Positions 1-9,566 are shown, counted from the stretch's first letter. The stretch is 64,000 bases of DNA from Prevotella sp. (GCA_017617615.1 JAFZVV010000010.1:1-64000), one strand, 5' to 3'. Notes: generated by a model not told the origin, from the sequence alone. A program made the numbers and translations.

Positions 1-176
1 ACCTTCGGCATATGCCATGACGGCATACGCATTGACGGCTCGTATCTTCTACCCACGCCACCACCGGAATGCCCGAAAGGGCGAGGCGGCGGCGCTGCTT
101 CTTGTACTACTTGTCTTCTATGTAAATCTCTCAAAGAACGCTTCTAAAAGATGCTGCTTTTTCAAGCGCAGCGAAT

Positions 177-209
177 GCAAAAGTACAACCTTTTTTGTTT
201 TCCTCCAAA
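177..209 (-). promoter_or_regulatory. Promoter reading off the left edge
   Basis: On the minus strand a TTTG (209-206) is followed after 20 bases by TACTTTTGC (185-177), the Bacteroidota -33/-7 arrangement. The transcript would run left through 1-170, where the minus strand holds short hairpins such as CGCCCTTTCGGGC and GGCATATGCC but no convincing gene. ATG codons near the edge could start an off-window gene, so 1-170 is read as a 5' leader. The promoter is seen; the gene it serves is not. Confidence 0.6.
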
Positions 210-310
210 TTTTTCTGCAACTTTTTTCGGCAAAAACCAATCTTTTTCTGATTTATTGACATAAATCAAATCCAGAAAACGAACAATTACTATAATCGAC
301 AAAAATATCT

Positions 311-350
311 CCCCAAAAGACAAAGCACCTGAACACTTCGTCTTTTGGGG
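311..350 (-). terminator. Terminator after the cyclophilin gene
   Basis: An 11-bp perfect stem (CCCCAAAAGAC with GTCTTTTGGGG) encloses an 18-base loop. On the minus strand it is followed by a short T-rich stretch. It lies just downstream of the stop codon at 388 and closes the cytochrome bd operon. Confidence 0.7.
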
Positions 351-387
351 AGACATATTAATATATATAATCAAGAGAGCGGGCTTG

Positions 388-1074
388 TCATTTCACGACA
401 GTTGCCTTGATGATTCTGATTTCCTCCTTGGGTTTATCGGCCGCATCAGTTTCCGACAGTTGGATTTTCTCCACCACGTCCATGCCTTCTACCACTTCGC
501 CGAATACCGTGTATCGTCCATCGAGGAAAGGAGTTCCGCCGAGTTTGTTGTACGTTTCCCGGATTTCGGGCGTGAGATGAACTTTTCCCCCGGTGATGGT
601 ATCAAGGCGGTGTTGGAAATAGTCAATCTGCGACTCATGCAACTGCCTTCCCCATACGATATAGAAATCGGTGGACGACGAAGCCTTCTTGGGGTTCACG
701 TTGTCATCTTCCCTTGCCGCTGCCACGGCACCCCGCTTATGGAAATACTGTGGGAACACGATTTCTGCCGGAATCTGCGTCTTTGGCGGTGCGGGTACCA
801 GTCTCTTTCCGGGTTTTCTCGTTGCGAGGTCGCCCGTCTGTATCATGAAGTCTTTTATCACCCGATGGAACAGCACCCCGTCGTAGAGTTTTTTCCTCAC
901 CATCCTGAGGAAGTTGTCGCGGTGCTTAGGTGTTTCGTTATAGAGCACGATGCGGATATCTCCCACCGTGGTATTGAGAAGCACCTCGTGTCTCAGCGTA
1001 TCGGTTGTGGTCTGTGCATTGGCCATGCATGCCATGCACACAGCCAACAAGAGGAACAAGCATTTCTTTATCAT
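388..1074 (-). CDS. Secreted cyclophilin-type peptidyl-prolyl isomerase
   Basis: Peptidyl-prolyl cis-trans isomerase that should assist folding of exported proteins. The 228-residue product has a signal peptide (about 1-21, ending in MANAQ), the cyclophilin core with LFHRVIKDFMIQTGD at about 68-82, and the closing GGTPFLDGRYTVFGEVVEGMDVV at about 179-201. Residues about 122-170 form an insertion longer than in small bacterial cyclophilins. The start at 1074 (MIKKCLFL) gives a clean signal peptide; an ATG at 1083 is also possible. It begins 17 to 8 bases after the cydB stop, so it is probably the last gene of the cytochrome bd operon. Confidence 0.9.
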   Translation of the reverse strand: MIKKCLFLLLAVCMACMANAQTTTDTLRHEVLLNTTVGDIRIVLYNETPKHRDNFLRMVRKKLYDGVLFHRVIKDFMIQTGDLATRKPGKRLVPAPPKTQIPAEIVFPQYFHKRGAVAAAREDDNVNPKKASSSTDFYIVWGRQLHESQIDYFQHRLDTITGGKVHLTPEIRETYNKLGGTPFLDGRYTVFGEVVEGMDVVEKIQLSETDAADKPKEEIRIIKATVVK

Positions 1075-1090
1075 TGAAAGCATTATTAAA

Positions 1091-2236
1091 TTAATATAGG
1101 TGGTCATCGGCAGCGATTTCCTCGACATCGATTTTCTTTTTGTCGATAGCCCTCCAGGCATAGAAGATATATGCCAAGACGAAGGGGATGAGGAAACTGA
1201 CATAGGTCATTGTCCGAAGAGTGAACTCACTGCTGCAACTGTTCGCAATGGTGAGACTGCTCTGCAAGTCAGCGTTTGACGGGTAATAGGCCGTATTGTT
1301 CCATCCCGCACAAAGCAGGAGACACAGCACCACAAGCACCACCCCGATGCTGGCAGGCCAGATACCGCCCACATAAGTCTTGCTCTTGATGGTACGTTTC
1401 ACAGCATAGAGCAAGAGCAATACACCAAAGAGCAAGACAATAAGCAAGTACCACATATCCAAGAAGTTGTGGAAGTATTTCATGGGTTGCATGGCGATGA
1501 CTCCTGTTGCCGGGTCATAGGCATACCCGTCTTTGAGCAGTGTCCTTATAAGGAAAGCCAGGAAGAAGACAAGGAAAGGAATGACTGCCCCCACCAGTTT
1601 CACGGAAGCCCTGCTCCTGATATTTTCGTCGTTCACATTGTTCATGACATAAAGTGTGCCCAGCACTCTTGCAAGGAAGAACACCGCCAGTCCGAGCACC
1701 AAGTTCCAGATATCGAGCAAGGCATCGAGTCCGTGCGAAGCGTTAGCCCACCTTGATATGACGGGTTGTACGCTGTCGGTGAGGCTCATCTTGTCGACGA
1801 TGAAGTTGGAGCCATTGAAGAACGTAGCCACTGCGCCACCGATAAGGAGTGGCCCGACGATGCCATTGATGACGAGGCACACCTGGAAAGTCTTTGGCCC
1901 CAGGAAATTGCCCAACTTGTTCTGGAACTCATAGCTCACCGCCTGCAGCACGAAAGAGAACAGGATAATCATCCATAGCCAATAGGCTCCTCCGAAACTC
2001 GTGCTGTAGAACAGCGGGAAAGAGGCGAAGAACGCGCCACCGAACGTGACGAGGGTGGTGAAGGTGAATTCCCATTTCCGTCCCGTGGAATTGATGACCA
2101 TTTTCCTCTCCTGTTCGTTTTTCCCGAGTCCAAAGATAAGAGAGTTTGCCCCCTGTACGAACATGAGGAAGACCAACAAGGCCCCGAGCAGCGATACCAG
2201 GAACCACCAATATTTTTGCATAAACTCGTAAGTCAT
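1091..2236 (-). CDS. cydB: Cytochrome bd ubiquinol oxidase subunit II
   Basis: Membrane subunit of the high-affinity quinol oxidase that reduces oxygen to water; it supports the haem-bearing CydA. The 381 residues have the CydB N-terminus, with a first helix at about 8-30 and the conserved GANSLIFGLGKNEQERKMVINSTGRKW region following, then about eight membrane segments. It lies 19 bases after cydA in the same operon. In this mostly anaerobic group the enzyme serves respiration at nanomolar oxygen and oxygen removal. Length and motifs are normal. Confidence 0.96.
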   Translation of the reverse strand: MTYEFMQKYWWFLVSLLGALLVFLMFVQGANSLIFGLGKNEQERKMVINSTGRKWEFTFTTLVTFGGAFFASFPLFYSTSFGGAYWLWMIILFSFVLQAVSYEFQNKLGNFLGPKTFQVCLVINGIVGPLLIGGAVATFFNGSNFIVDKMSLTDSVQPVISRWANASHGLDALLDIWNLVLGLAVFFLARVLGTLYVMNNVNDENIRSRASVKLVGAVIPFLVFFLAFLIRTLLKDGYAYDPATGVIAMQPMKYFHNFLDMWYLLIVLLFGVLLLLYAVKRTIKSKTYVGGIWPASIGVVLVVLCLLLCAGWNNTAYYPSNADLQSSLTIANSCSSEFTLRTMTYVSFLIPFVLAYIFYAWRAIDKKKIDVEEIAADDHLY

Positions 2237-2255
2237 AGTGATGAAGGTTTAAAGG

Positions 2256-3839
2256 TTATTTTGAATACTCTGGCCCTTTCTTGATCTGTTTGCAGAGGAT
2301 ACTGATTTCCACGGCCAGCAGCGCGGTGAAGAGGAAAAGGAAGAGGAAGAATGTGATGACTACAGTGCTCGACGAGAGGTCGCTCACGCCCACCCATGTA
2401 GGCATCATGTCTTGTATGGTCCAGGGCTGTCGGCCGAACTCCGCCACGAGCCATCCCGACTCACTGGCCACATATCCCAGTGGCAAGAGAAGTATTCCCA
2501 GCCGTTTCCACCATTTCCCCTCGGTGATGTCTTTCTTGTAGACGAAGAAGAGGGTTACGGCAAAGAAAAGGATGAAGAGGCACCCCAGGCCCACCATGAT
2601 ACGGAAAGTATAGAAACATACCGGAATGAAAGGCACCACATCATCGGCATCCTTGATATATCCATAGCCGAAATACTTCATGTTCTCTTTCAGTGATGCC
2701 GCCATCACTGCAAGGTCTTTCTCCTGTGCTTCAGAAAGTTGTCCCTTCGTGTCGGCCTTGATTTTCCGATATTCAGCCAGTGTGGCGATGGCAGCCTTGC
2801 CCCGTTCTATCTTTTCTGCCAGCGACAGTTCCACTTGTCCGTCAGCATTGGTGTAGCCACCTTTTATCAGGTCATTGACACCAGGCACGAAACCATTGAA
2901 GTCGTGGGTCGCCATAAACGACAGCATCTTTGGAATACCTATTTTCATTGGTGGCTCTTCCCCAGAAGCGTAGTCGGGTTGCTGGAAGGGGTTGACGAGT
3001 GCGATAGCCGTGAGGCTCTCTCCTTCGCTGCCGTTGTAAAGTGCTTCCATTGCCGCCAGCTTCATCGGTTGCACCTTGGCTACCGTATAAGCCGAATGGT
3101 CGCCCGTGAGTGCAGCGAGCAAAGAAGCCACCAGTCCGACGATGCTTGCCACCTTGATGCTCTCCACGGCAAGTTTCTGCTCCCTTTTCTTCAACAGGTA
3201 ATAAAAACTCACTGCCACAGCGAAGAGTGCACCGATAATCCACGCAGAGGTAACGGTATGGCAGAACTTGTCGACGGCGAAAGGCGAGAGTGCCACGTCG
3301 GAGAACGACACCATCTCGTTACGCATGGTATCAGGATTGAACTCACACCCCACAGGGTATTGCATCCACGAATTGGCCACGAGAATCCACCATGCCGAGA
3401 TGGTGGCTCCCAGTCCTGTGAGCCAGGTGGCGGTGAGGTGGAATCCCGGCGACACTTTTTTCCATCCGAAATACATGACGGCCACGAAAGTAGACTCCAT
3501 GAAGAACGCCACGATGCCCTCGATGGCAAGTGGGGCACCGAAGATATCACCCACGAACCATGAGTAGTTACTCCAGTTGGTACCAAACTCGAACTCCAAG
3601 ATGATGCCCGTGGCCACACCCATGGCAAAGTTCACTCCGAAGAGTTTTTGCCAGAACTTGGCTGCATCTTTCCAGAAGACATTTTTCGTGCGGTAGTAGC
3701 AGGTCTCGATGATGCCCATGATAAGGGCCAATCCCAGTGTGAGTGGGACAAACAGCCAGTGATAGATGGCCGTGAGCGCGAATTGCGCCCTCGCCCAGTC
3801 GACCATGCCGGCATCGATGTCTAATAACAAGTTTTGCAT
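2256..3839 (-). CDS. cydA: Cytochrome bd ubiquinol oxidase subunit I
   Basis: Haem-bearing, quinol-oxidising subunit of cytochrome bd. The 527-residue protein starts MQNLLLDIDAGMVDWARAQF. His27 matches the axial haem ligand of E. coli CydA (His19), His194 in KFCHTVTSAW matches His186, and Glu107 and Glu115 in IEGIVAFFMES match the proton-path glutamates. A periplasmic Q-loop region of about 130 residues (about 265-395) separates the two helix blocks. It sits between the DUF4492 gene (20 bases upstream) and cydB. Confidence 0.97.
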   Translation of the reverse strand: MQNLLLDIDAGMVDWARAQFALTAIYHWLFVPLTLGLALIMGIIETCYYRTKNVFWKDAAKFWQKLFGVNFAMGVATGIILEFEFGTNWSNYSWFVGDIFGAPLAIEGIVAFFMESTFVAVMYFGWKKVSPGFHLTATWLTGLGATISAWWILVANSWMQYPVGCEFNPDTMRNEMVSFSDVALSPFAVDKFCHTVTSAWIIGALFAVAVSFYYLLKKREQKLAVESIKVASIVGLVASLLAALTGDHSAYTVAKVQPMKLAAMEALYNGSEGESLTAIALVNPFQQPDYASGEEPPMKIGIPKMLSFMATHDFNGFVPGVNDLIKGGYTNADGQVELSLAEKIERGKAAIATLAEYRKIKADTKGQLSEAQEKDLAVMAASLKENMKYFGYGYIKDADDVVPFIPVCFYTFRIMVGLGCLFILFFAVTLFFVYKKDITEGKWWKRLGILLLPLGYVASESGWLVAEFGRQPWTIQDMMPTWVGVSDLSSSTVVITFFLFLFLFTALLAVEISILCKQIKKGPEYSK

Positions 3840-3859
3840 AGTATATGAATGATTGATGA

Positions 3860-4087
3860 TTATCTGTCGGGGACTCTCTCCACCATCTCCTCGCTCACGA
3901 ATTCTGCCTCATGGCCTTTTTCTGCATTCGACTTGATGAAATCAGGAAAGAAGAACAGTTTGAGGATGACAAAAATAATGAAAAGTTTAATGGCCAACAC
4001 CATCCATAGTGTTTTCCCTAAGGTCATGTTTTTGAACCCCTCGTAATAGAGGTCGAAGGCTTTATGGAAGAATGACGACTTTCCCAT
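3860..4087 (-). CDS. DUF4492 small membrane protein of the cyd operon
   Basis: A 75-residue protein with a basic N-terminus, one membrane helix (about 26-47, LWMVLAIKLFIIFVILKLFFF) and an acidic tail. DUF4492 proteins are found in front of cydAB in many Bacteroidota and epsilonproteobacteria, so a role in assembly or stability of cytochrome bd is plausible, by analogy with the small CydX subunit of E. coli. That role is inference. The ATG at 4087 gives the family length; the frame stays open to 4183, but the extension runs through the promoter region. Confidence 0.85.
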   Translation of the reverse strand: MGKSSFFHKAFDLYYEGFKNMTLGKTLWMVLAIKLFIIFVILKLFFFPDFIKSNAEKGHEAEFVSEEMVERVPDR

Positions 4088-4138
4088 GGTTTCATGCTTT
4101 GCCTTTCGCCAGGCATTGACCACCAAGCGAATGATACG

Positions 4139-4147
4139 GCAAATATA
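4139..4147 (-). promoter_or_regulatory. -7 box of the cyd operon
   Basis: TATATTTGC on the minus strand, 51 bases before the ATG at 4087, in an A/T-rich stretch. A clear TTTG at the usual distance was not found. Confidence 0.5.
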
Positions 4148-4226
4148 TATAAAAAAAATCCATTTTGTTCTTTTTCTCGCCAAAAATATTATTTTATACT
4201 ATTTTTTTATTTTTTTATACCAAGAA

Positions 4227-4261
4227 TTTGAAAAGGAACAAACGAATTGTCATATCTTTGC
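4227..4261 (+). promoter_or_regulatory. Promoter of the TolC-HlyD-ABC2 operon
   Basis: TTTG at 4227-4230 and TATCTTTGC at 4253-4261, 22 bases apart, 55 bases before the tolC-like ATG. It is the only promoter-like site before the four-gene operon. Confidence 0.6.
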
Positions 4262-4316
4262 ATAACGAATTGATTTCTCGATGAGAAATTCTTTTAATCT
4301 TTAGCAAATAAACCAA

Positions 4317-5804
4317 ATGACAAGAAGACTATCATTAATTGCTATAGCATTCTCCCTGGGGTTGTTGGTTCAAGCTCAAGAGAAGATGACATTGGAAGAC
4401 TGCCGTCAGTTGGCCCTCAACAACAACAAGCAATTGAGTGTAGCCCGACTTGGTCAGGACATCGCTTCGAGCAACCGTGCAGCAGCACGCACTCACTACC
4501 TGCCTAAAGTAGACGCCATGGCTGGTTATGAGTTGATGAGCAAGGAAGTATCCATCTTGAACGATAAACAGAAAACAGCGCTCAACAACCTTGGCACGAC
4601 AGCCATGTCGGGGGTTGGCAACAACCTCAACACTGTCATCACCGACATGGCGGGTAAGGGCATCATTACACCCGAACTGGCCCAGTCGCTGGGCCAGTAT
4701 CTTGGCGGTATCGGCAACTCGATGGCCTCCATGGGCAACGAATTGGGCAGCACCATCCGTCAGGCTTTCCGTACCAATAACCGCAACACGATAGCCGGTT
4801 CGGTTATGGTCCGACAGCCACTCTACATGGGTGGCGCCATTACAGCCTTGAACCGCATTGCCGAGTTGAATGAGGTGATGGCCTCGGAAAACTACGACAT
4901 GCTTGTGCAGAACACCCTTTACGAAATCGATGCCACCTATTGGCTTGTGGTTTCCCTGAAACAGAAGCAGCGGCTAGCCGAGAGTTATCTGGAACTGGTG
5001 AAGCAGTTCGATGTCGACGTGCACAAGATGATTGACCAGGGTGTATCCACCCGAGCTGAAGGACTGAGCGTGGATGTCAGGGTGAACGAAGCAGAGATGA
5101 CGAAGATGAAGGTGGACGACAACCTCATCCTGTCGAAGATGCTGCTATGCCAACTCTGTGGTTTGCCCATGGACTATCCCATAATCTTGGCCGATGAAGA
5201 CAAGGACCTGATACCCGACTACACGTCGGTTGTCGCCGAAGCCGATGTTGAGGGCGACCGTCCTGAGCTCCGCATGCTTCAGACAGGCATCAGCCTGTCG
5301 GAGCAGGCCTCGAAGATTCTCACAGCCACCTACCATCGTCCGCAGATAGCCCTTACTGGTGGTTATCTGGTGTCGAATCCTAACTTGTATAATGGCTTTG
5401 AGCATAAGTTCAGCGGAGTGTGGAATATCGGACTCCTGGTGCGCATGCCACTATGGGACTGGCATGAAGGCCGTTACAAGATACGTGCCTCGAAGGCAGC
5501 CACCACGATAGCCCAGCTGGAGCGCAGTGATCTCCTTGAGAAAATCAACCTGCAGGTAGAGCAGCACCGTTTCAGGTATCGTGAAGCCCTCCGCCGGATG
5601 GAGATGAGCAAGAAACACGTCTCGAGTGCCGAAGAGAACTTGAGATGCGCGACGGTAGGTTTCCGCGAAGGAGTGATGAGTCTCACCGAGGTCATGACCG
5701 CCCAGACAGCATGGCAGGCCGCCCATTCCGAGAAGATAGACTCAGAAATAGAAGTTCAATTGTCACAAGTGGCTCTCCGCAAAGCCCTTGGCCAACTCAG
5801 ATGA
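4317..5804 (+). CDS. TolC-family outer-membrane efflux protein
   Basis: Outer-membrane channel of a tripartite exporter. The 495 residues comprise a signal peptide (about 1-21, ending LVQAQ) and two repeated TolC units with long alpha-helical hairpins, with the family phrase GVMSLTEVMTAQTAWQAAHSEK near the C-terminus. A Met/Gly/Asn-rich stretch around 80-155 is longer than in E. coli TolC. It is the first gene of a run in which the adaptor follows after 4 bases and two ABC-2 permeases follow that, so this channel is probably dedicated to that system. Confidence 0.93.
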   Translation: MTRRLSLIAIAFSLGLLVQAQEKMTLEDCRQLALNNNKQLSVARLGQDIASSNRAAARTHYLPKVDAMAGYELMSKEVSILNDKQKTALNNLGTTAMSGVGNNLNTVITDMAGKGIITPELAQSLGQYLGGIGNSMASMGNELGSTIRQAFRTNNRNTIAGSVMVRQPLYMGGAITALNRIAELNEVMASENYDMLVQNTLYEIDATYWLVVSLKQKQRLAESYLELVKQFDVDVHKMIDQGVSTRAEGLSVDVRVNEAEMTKMKVDDNLILSKMLLCQLCGLPMDYPIILADEDKDLIPDYTSVVAEADVEGDRPELRMLQTGISLSEQASKILTATYHRPQIALTGGYLVSNPNLYNGFEHKFSGVWNIGLLVRMPLWDWHEGRYKIRASKAATTIAQLERSDLLEKINLQVEQHRFRYREALRRMEMSKKHVSSAEENLRCATVGFREGVMSLTEVMTAQTAWQAAHSEKIDSEIEVQLSQVALRKALGQLR

Positions 5805-5808
5805 ATCC

Positions 5809-6798
5809 ATGTCAGCAAAGAAACAACACAACAACATTTTACTAGCCATTCTCGGTATCATAGCCACTGTGGCCGCAGTAGGCGCAATTGGATATTTCAC
5901 CCTTGATAAAGAAGAAGATATCATCCAGGGGCAGGTGGAAGTGTCGGAATACCGCGTATCGAGCAAGGTGCCCGGCCGTATTCTCGAACTGCGCGTCCAG
6001 GAAGGCGATTTCGTACATGCCGGTGATATCGTAGCCGTTCTCGACGTTCCCGAAATACAAGCCAAGCGTGCCCAGGCCGAGAGCGCACGCCGCGCCGCCT
6101 CTGCCATCAACGAGATGGCCGACAACGGTGCCCGTGAGGAGACCATACGTGCCGCCTTCGAGCTGCTGCAACAAGCCAAGGCCGCCAACGACATTGCCAA
6201 GAAGACCTTTGAACGCGTGAACAACCTCTATGAGGAAGGAGTTGTCACCGCCCAGCGCCGCGACGAAGCCCAAGCCGCCGTAGAAGCCACCACCGCACAG
6301 GTGAAAGCCGCCCAGAGCCAGTACGACATGGCCCGCAACGGTGCCCGCCAAGAAGAGCGCAAGGCCACGTCGGCCCAGGTCGACCAGGCCAGTGGTGCCA
6401 TTGCCGAAGTGAACTCATACATCAAGGAAACCATCCAGCGTGCCCAAAAAGACGGTGAGGTGACAGAAGTCTTCCCCAAGGTTGGCGAACTTGTCGGCAC
6501 AGGCTCACCCATCATGAACATTGCCGAGATAGACAATCTCTGGGGTGTCTTCAATGTCCGTGAAGACCAGTTGGCAGGCATGAAGGTAGGCGACGTGATT
6601 ACTGCTTTCGCCCCAGCCTTCAACAAGGAACTGAAAATGAAGGTATACTATCTGAAAGACCAGGGCAGTTATTCGGTATGGAAAGCGACGAAGACCACTG
6701 GGCAATACGACCTGAAGACTTTTGAGGTCCGTGCCCGTCCGGTAGAGAAGTTCGAGGGACTGCGCCCAGGCATGTCATTGATTATCAGGAAAAAATAG
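5809..6798 (+). CDS. HlyD/EmrA-type periplasmic adaptor
   Basis: Membrane-fusion protein linking the inner-membrane permeases to TolC. The 329 residues show an inner-membrane anchor (about 11-30), a lipoyl half-motif (KVPGRILELRVQEGDFV, about 46-62), a long Ala/Glu/Gln-rich coiled-coil hairpin (about 75-205) and the second lipoyl half with a beta-barrel (GEVTEVFPKVGELVGTGSPIM onward). The ATG at 5809 was preferred to an upstream in-frame TTG inside tolC. The next gene starts 27 bases downstream. Confidence 0.93.
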   Translation: MSAKKQHNNILLAILGIIATVAAVGAIGYFTLDKEEDIIQGQVEVSEYRVSSKVPGRILELRVQEGDFVHAGDIVAVLDVPEIQAKRAQAESARRAASAINEMADNGAREETIRAAFELLQQAKAANDIAKKTFERVNNLYEEGVVTAQRRDEAQAAVEATTAQVKAAQSQYDMARNGARQEERKATSAQVDQASGAIAEVNSYIKETIQRAQKDGEVTEVFPKVGELVGTGSPIMNIAEIDNLWGVFNVREDQLAGMKVGDVITAFAPAFNKELKMKVYYLKDQGSYSVWKATKTTGQYDLKTFEVRARPVEKFEGLRPGMSLIIRKK

Positions 6799-6825
6799 AC
6801 CATATAGTATAGAAGGTACGAGGCA

Positions 6826-7995
6826 TTGAAAACGCTGAGTCGGATATTGAAGATCGCATCCCGCGAATGTGGTTTTTTCCTGAAAAACCCCATTTACCTA
6901 TTCTGCATGGTGCTGTTTCCCTTGTTGGTGATTGTATTCTTCACCTCGGTCATGGGCGACGGTTTGCCAACGGAAATGCCAATAGGTGTGGTAGACTTGG
7001 ACGATTCGTCGTTGTCGCGTAGTCTTGTGCGCAAGCTCGACTCATTCGAGACATCACGTGTGGTTGGCCATTATACGGGGTATGACGATGCCCGCAAGGC
7101 CATGCAGCGCAACGAAATCTACGCTTTTCTCTATATCCCCGAGAACATGGCGAGTGACCTACTTGCCGCACGCCAGCCCAAGGTCTCTTTCTATTATTCC
7201 TTTACGACACTCACTTCGGGCTCGTTGCTTTTCCGCGACCTGAAGACCATCTCGATGTTGGGCTCTGCAGGAGTGGGCAGTGCGAAGATGAGCGCCCAGG
7301 GCTACACATCGAAGCAGATATCCACTTTCCTTCAACCCATCACACTCGACCTTCACCCCATCAACAATCCCTGGGTGAACTACAACATGTACCTGAGCGT
7401 GATGCTCATTCCCGGCGCCATGCTCCTATTCATTTTCCTTATCTCCGCCTATTCCATAGGCACGGAACTGAAGTTCGGCACTTCCAAGGAATGGATTTCC
7501 GCAGCCAACGGCAATATCTATGTGGCATTGGCAGGGAAGTTCCTACCCCAGTTCCTGATATTCCTCACCATGATGCTGGGCTTCGAGTTCTATGTTTTCC
7601 ATGTGCTCCACTTCACCAATGCCGGCAGCCAATGGATAATCATCGCGCTGACGGTGATTACCATCCTCGCTTCTCAAGCCTTTGGCATCTTTATCTTCGG
7701 GCTGTTGCCTTCCTTGCGCATGTCGATGAGCGTCTGTTCGCTGTGGGCGGTGCTCAGCTTCACGACGGTAGGTGCCGCCTTCCCGCTGAGCGCGATGGAC
7801 ACCCCCATCCAAGCTCTTGCCCAACTCTTCCCCTTGCGTCATTACTATATGATATACCAGACGTGCATACTCAACGGTTTTCCTTGGACTGATGCCGTGA
7901 TACACTTCGGCGCGCTTGTCGTGTTCATCATCATGCCCTTCTTCGTGGTCCACATTATCCGCAAGGCCATGTTAGAATATGTCTATATTCCCTGA
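6826..7995 (+). CDS. ABC-2 type permease, first of a pair
   Basis: Inner-membrane half-transporter with the YhgE/Pip- or YbhS/R-like layout: a first membrane helix (about 23-42), a large periplasmic domain (about 45-190) starting MPIGVVDLDDSSLSRSLVRKL, and five or six C-terminal helices. The 389-residue frame has no ATG near its start, so TTG at 6826 is used; no in-frame ATG lies upstream before a stop. It overlaps the next permease gene by 17 bases. No ABC ATPase gene is in the operon, so energy must come from elsewhere, or the family works without a cognate ATPase. Confidence 0.9.
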   Translation: MKTLSRILKIASRECGFFLKNPIYLFCMVLFPLLVIVFFTSVMGDGLPTEMPIGVVDLDDSSLSRSLVRKLDSFETSRVVGHYTGYDDARKAMQRNEIYAFLYIPENMASDLLAARQPKVSFYYSFTTLTSGSLLFRDLKTISMLGSAGVGSAKMSAQGYTSKQISTFLQPITLDLHPINNPWVNYNMYLSVMLIPGAMLLFIFLISAYSIGTELKFGTSKEWISAANGNIYVALAGKFLPQFLIFLTMMLGFEFYVFHVLHFTNAGSQWIIIALTVITILASQAFGIFIFGLLPSLRMSMSVCSLWAVLSFTTVGAAFPLSAMDTPIQALAQLFPLRHYYMIYQTCILNGFPWTDAVIHFGALVVFIIMPFFVVHIIRKAMLEYVYIP

Positions 7996-9271
7996 AGCCA
8001 TGGAAAAGAAAGAACGACTGCTGCAACGAATCAAGGAAGGTATCTTCGACGTAGGGTACATCTGGCGCAAGGAGACCATCACTGTGCTGAAAGACGAGGG
8101 CGTGCTGATTTTCTGCATCCTCGTCCCCCTTTTATATCCCATTCTCTACTCCTGGTGCTACAACAACGAAGTGGTGCGTGATGTCCCGGTGGCCATCGTC
8201 GACCAGTCACACAGTCAGCTGAGCCGGGAATTCGCACGTGGGGTAGATGCTTCGCCCGACGTTTCCGTACAATATTATTGCAGTGACATGGAAGAGGCGA
8301 AGCGCCTTGTCGGCAAGCAGAAAGTATATGGCATCCTCCTTGTTCCCGCTGACTTCTCTACCCGCCTGAACCGCATGGAACAGGCCACCGTCAGTGTCTA
8401 TTGCAACATGGGATTCCTACTCTATTATAAGGCCATCTACCAGACAGCCACGTCGGTGACAGGAAAAATGAACAAACATATCCAGGTTTCCCTGTCCGGC
8501 AACCCCACCAACCGCGAGGACGAGGTGGGCACCCAACCCCTTGCCTTCGAAGAGGTGCCTCTCTTCAACAGTGCCGGTGGCTATGGCAGTTTCATCATTC
8601 CCGGCGTGCTGATGCTGGTGCTGCAGCAGACATTGCTTCTCGGCATCGGTCTTGCTGCCGGCACGGCGCGTGAGCGCAACCGCTATCGCGATCTGGTGCC
8701 GGTAAGCCGTCACTACAATGGTATTTTCCGTATCGTCTTCGGCAAGTCGCTCAGCTATATCCTGGTCTATGCCGTTCTGGCAGCCTTCGAGGTGTTGGTG
8801 ATTCCCCGCCTTTTCCACTTCGTACACATCGCCAATCCCTATGCCTTGCTGGGCATCATGGTGCCTTTCATCCTGGCGTGCGTGTTTTTCGGCATGTTCA
8901 TCTCGTGCATCATCCGCTATCGTGAGAATGTGCTGCTCATCATCGTGTTCACCTCTGTACCCTTCCTGTTCCTTAGTGGTGTGTCATGGCCAACCAGCAG
9001 TATCCCCAGTTTCTGGAAAGGAGTGGCCAACTTAATCCCATCCACCTTTGGCATACGGGCCTTTGTCCGTGTGAACTCCATGGGCGCCACCTTGGGCGAC
9101 GTACGCATGGAATATGATGCCATGTGGTGTCAGGTTCTGTTCTACTTCTTCCTCACCTGCCTCGTTTACCGCTACCAGATCATCACTGCCCGCCGCCATG
9201 CCATCGACCGTATGAACGAAATTAAGGCCACGATGCGCAAGTCGGTGAAAGGAGCATCCGTGAAGATTTAA
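7979..9271 (+). CDS. ABC-2 type permease, second of a pair
   Basis: Paralogue of the preceding permease and presumably its partner in a heterodimer. The 430 residues have a first helix at about 40-60, a periplasmic domain starting VPVAIVDQSHSQLSREF, and C-terminal helices from about 205. The start is uncertain: ATG at 7979 overlaps the upstream gene, while ATG at 8000 (MEKKERLL) lies 4 bases after its stop. It ends the operon; a GC-rich hairpin at 9335-9371 follows. The substrate cannot be told from sequence. Confidence 0.9.
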   Translation: MSIFPEAMEKKERLLQRIKEGIFDVGYIWRKETITVLKDEGVLIFCILVPLLYPILYSWCYNNEVVRDVPVAIVDQSHSQLSREFARGVDASPDVSVQYYCSDMEEAKRLVGKQKVYGILLVPADFSTRLNRMEQATVSVYCNMGFLLYYKAIYQTATSVTGKMNKHIQVSLSGNPTNREDEVGTQPLAFEEVPLFNSAGGYGSFIIPGVLMLVLQQTLLLGIGLAAGTARERNRYRDLVPVSRHYNGIFRIVFGKSLSYILVYAVLAAFEVLVIPRLFHFVHIANPYALLGIMVPFILACVFFGMFISCIIRYRENVLLIIVFTSVPFLFLSGVSWPTSSIPSFWKGVANLIPSTFGIRAFVRVNSMGATLGDVRMEYDAMWCQVLFYFFLTCLVYRYQIITARRHAIDRMNEIKATMRKSVKGASVKI

Positions 9272-9334
9272 CCTCAGCAGGTCATTAGGACTGACACCAG
9301 GATAGCACCCGCTTTTCCTTACCCCACCATACCA

Positions 9335-9371
9335 TTCACCCCCAGCTTCCAAACAAGAAGCCGGGGGTGAA
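9335..9371. terminator. Hairpin between convergent genes
   Basis: A 15-base inverted repeat (9335-9349 with 9357-9371, one mismatch) around a 7-base loop, GC-rich at its centre. It lies between the convergent ABC-2 permease and mrp genes and probably ends transcription, although no strong T-run follows on either strand. Confidence 0.55.
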
Positions 9372-9450
9372 CGCTTTAGTATAGTATCGCAAATAGGACT
9401 ATATTAAGGATATAGTAAAGCCATACAAATGGGGAGATGAAGTGGACATA

Positions 9451-9566
9451 TGTCCCTTTAACATTGGCTTCGCCGATGTTTTCTCGCCATGGCATAGCAC
9501 AAACAAGTTTGGCTCTGCTCATTTGGCTTTACGAAAACATTCCCTTTAACTTCCCTTTAACTTCTG
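9451..9566. repeat. Intergenic CCCTTTAACTT motifs
   Basis: TGTCCCTTTAAC at 9451-9462, and at 9541-9566 a tandem pair of TCCCTTTAACT units. The same motif occurs at 16299-16313 (other strand) and 57632-57670. All sites are between convergent genes. No function is known to me. Confidence 0.5.
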
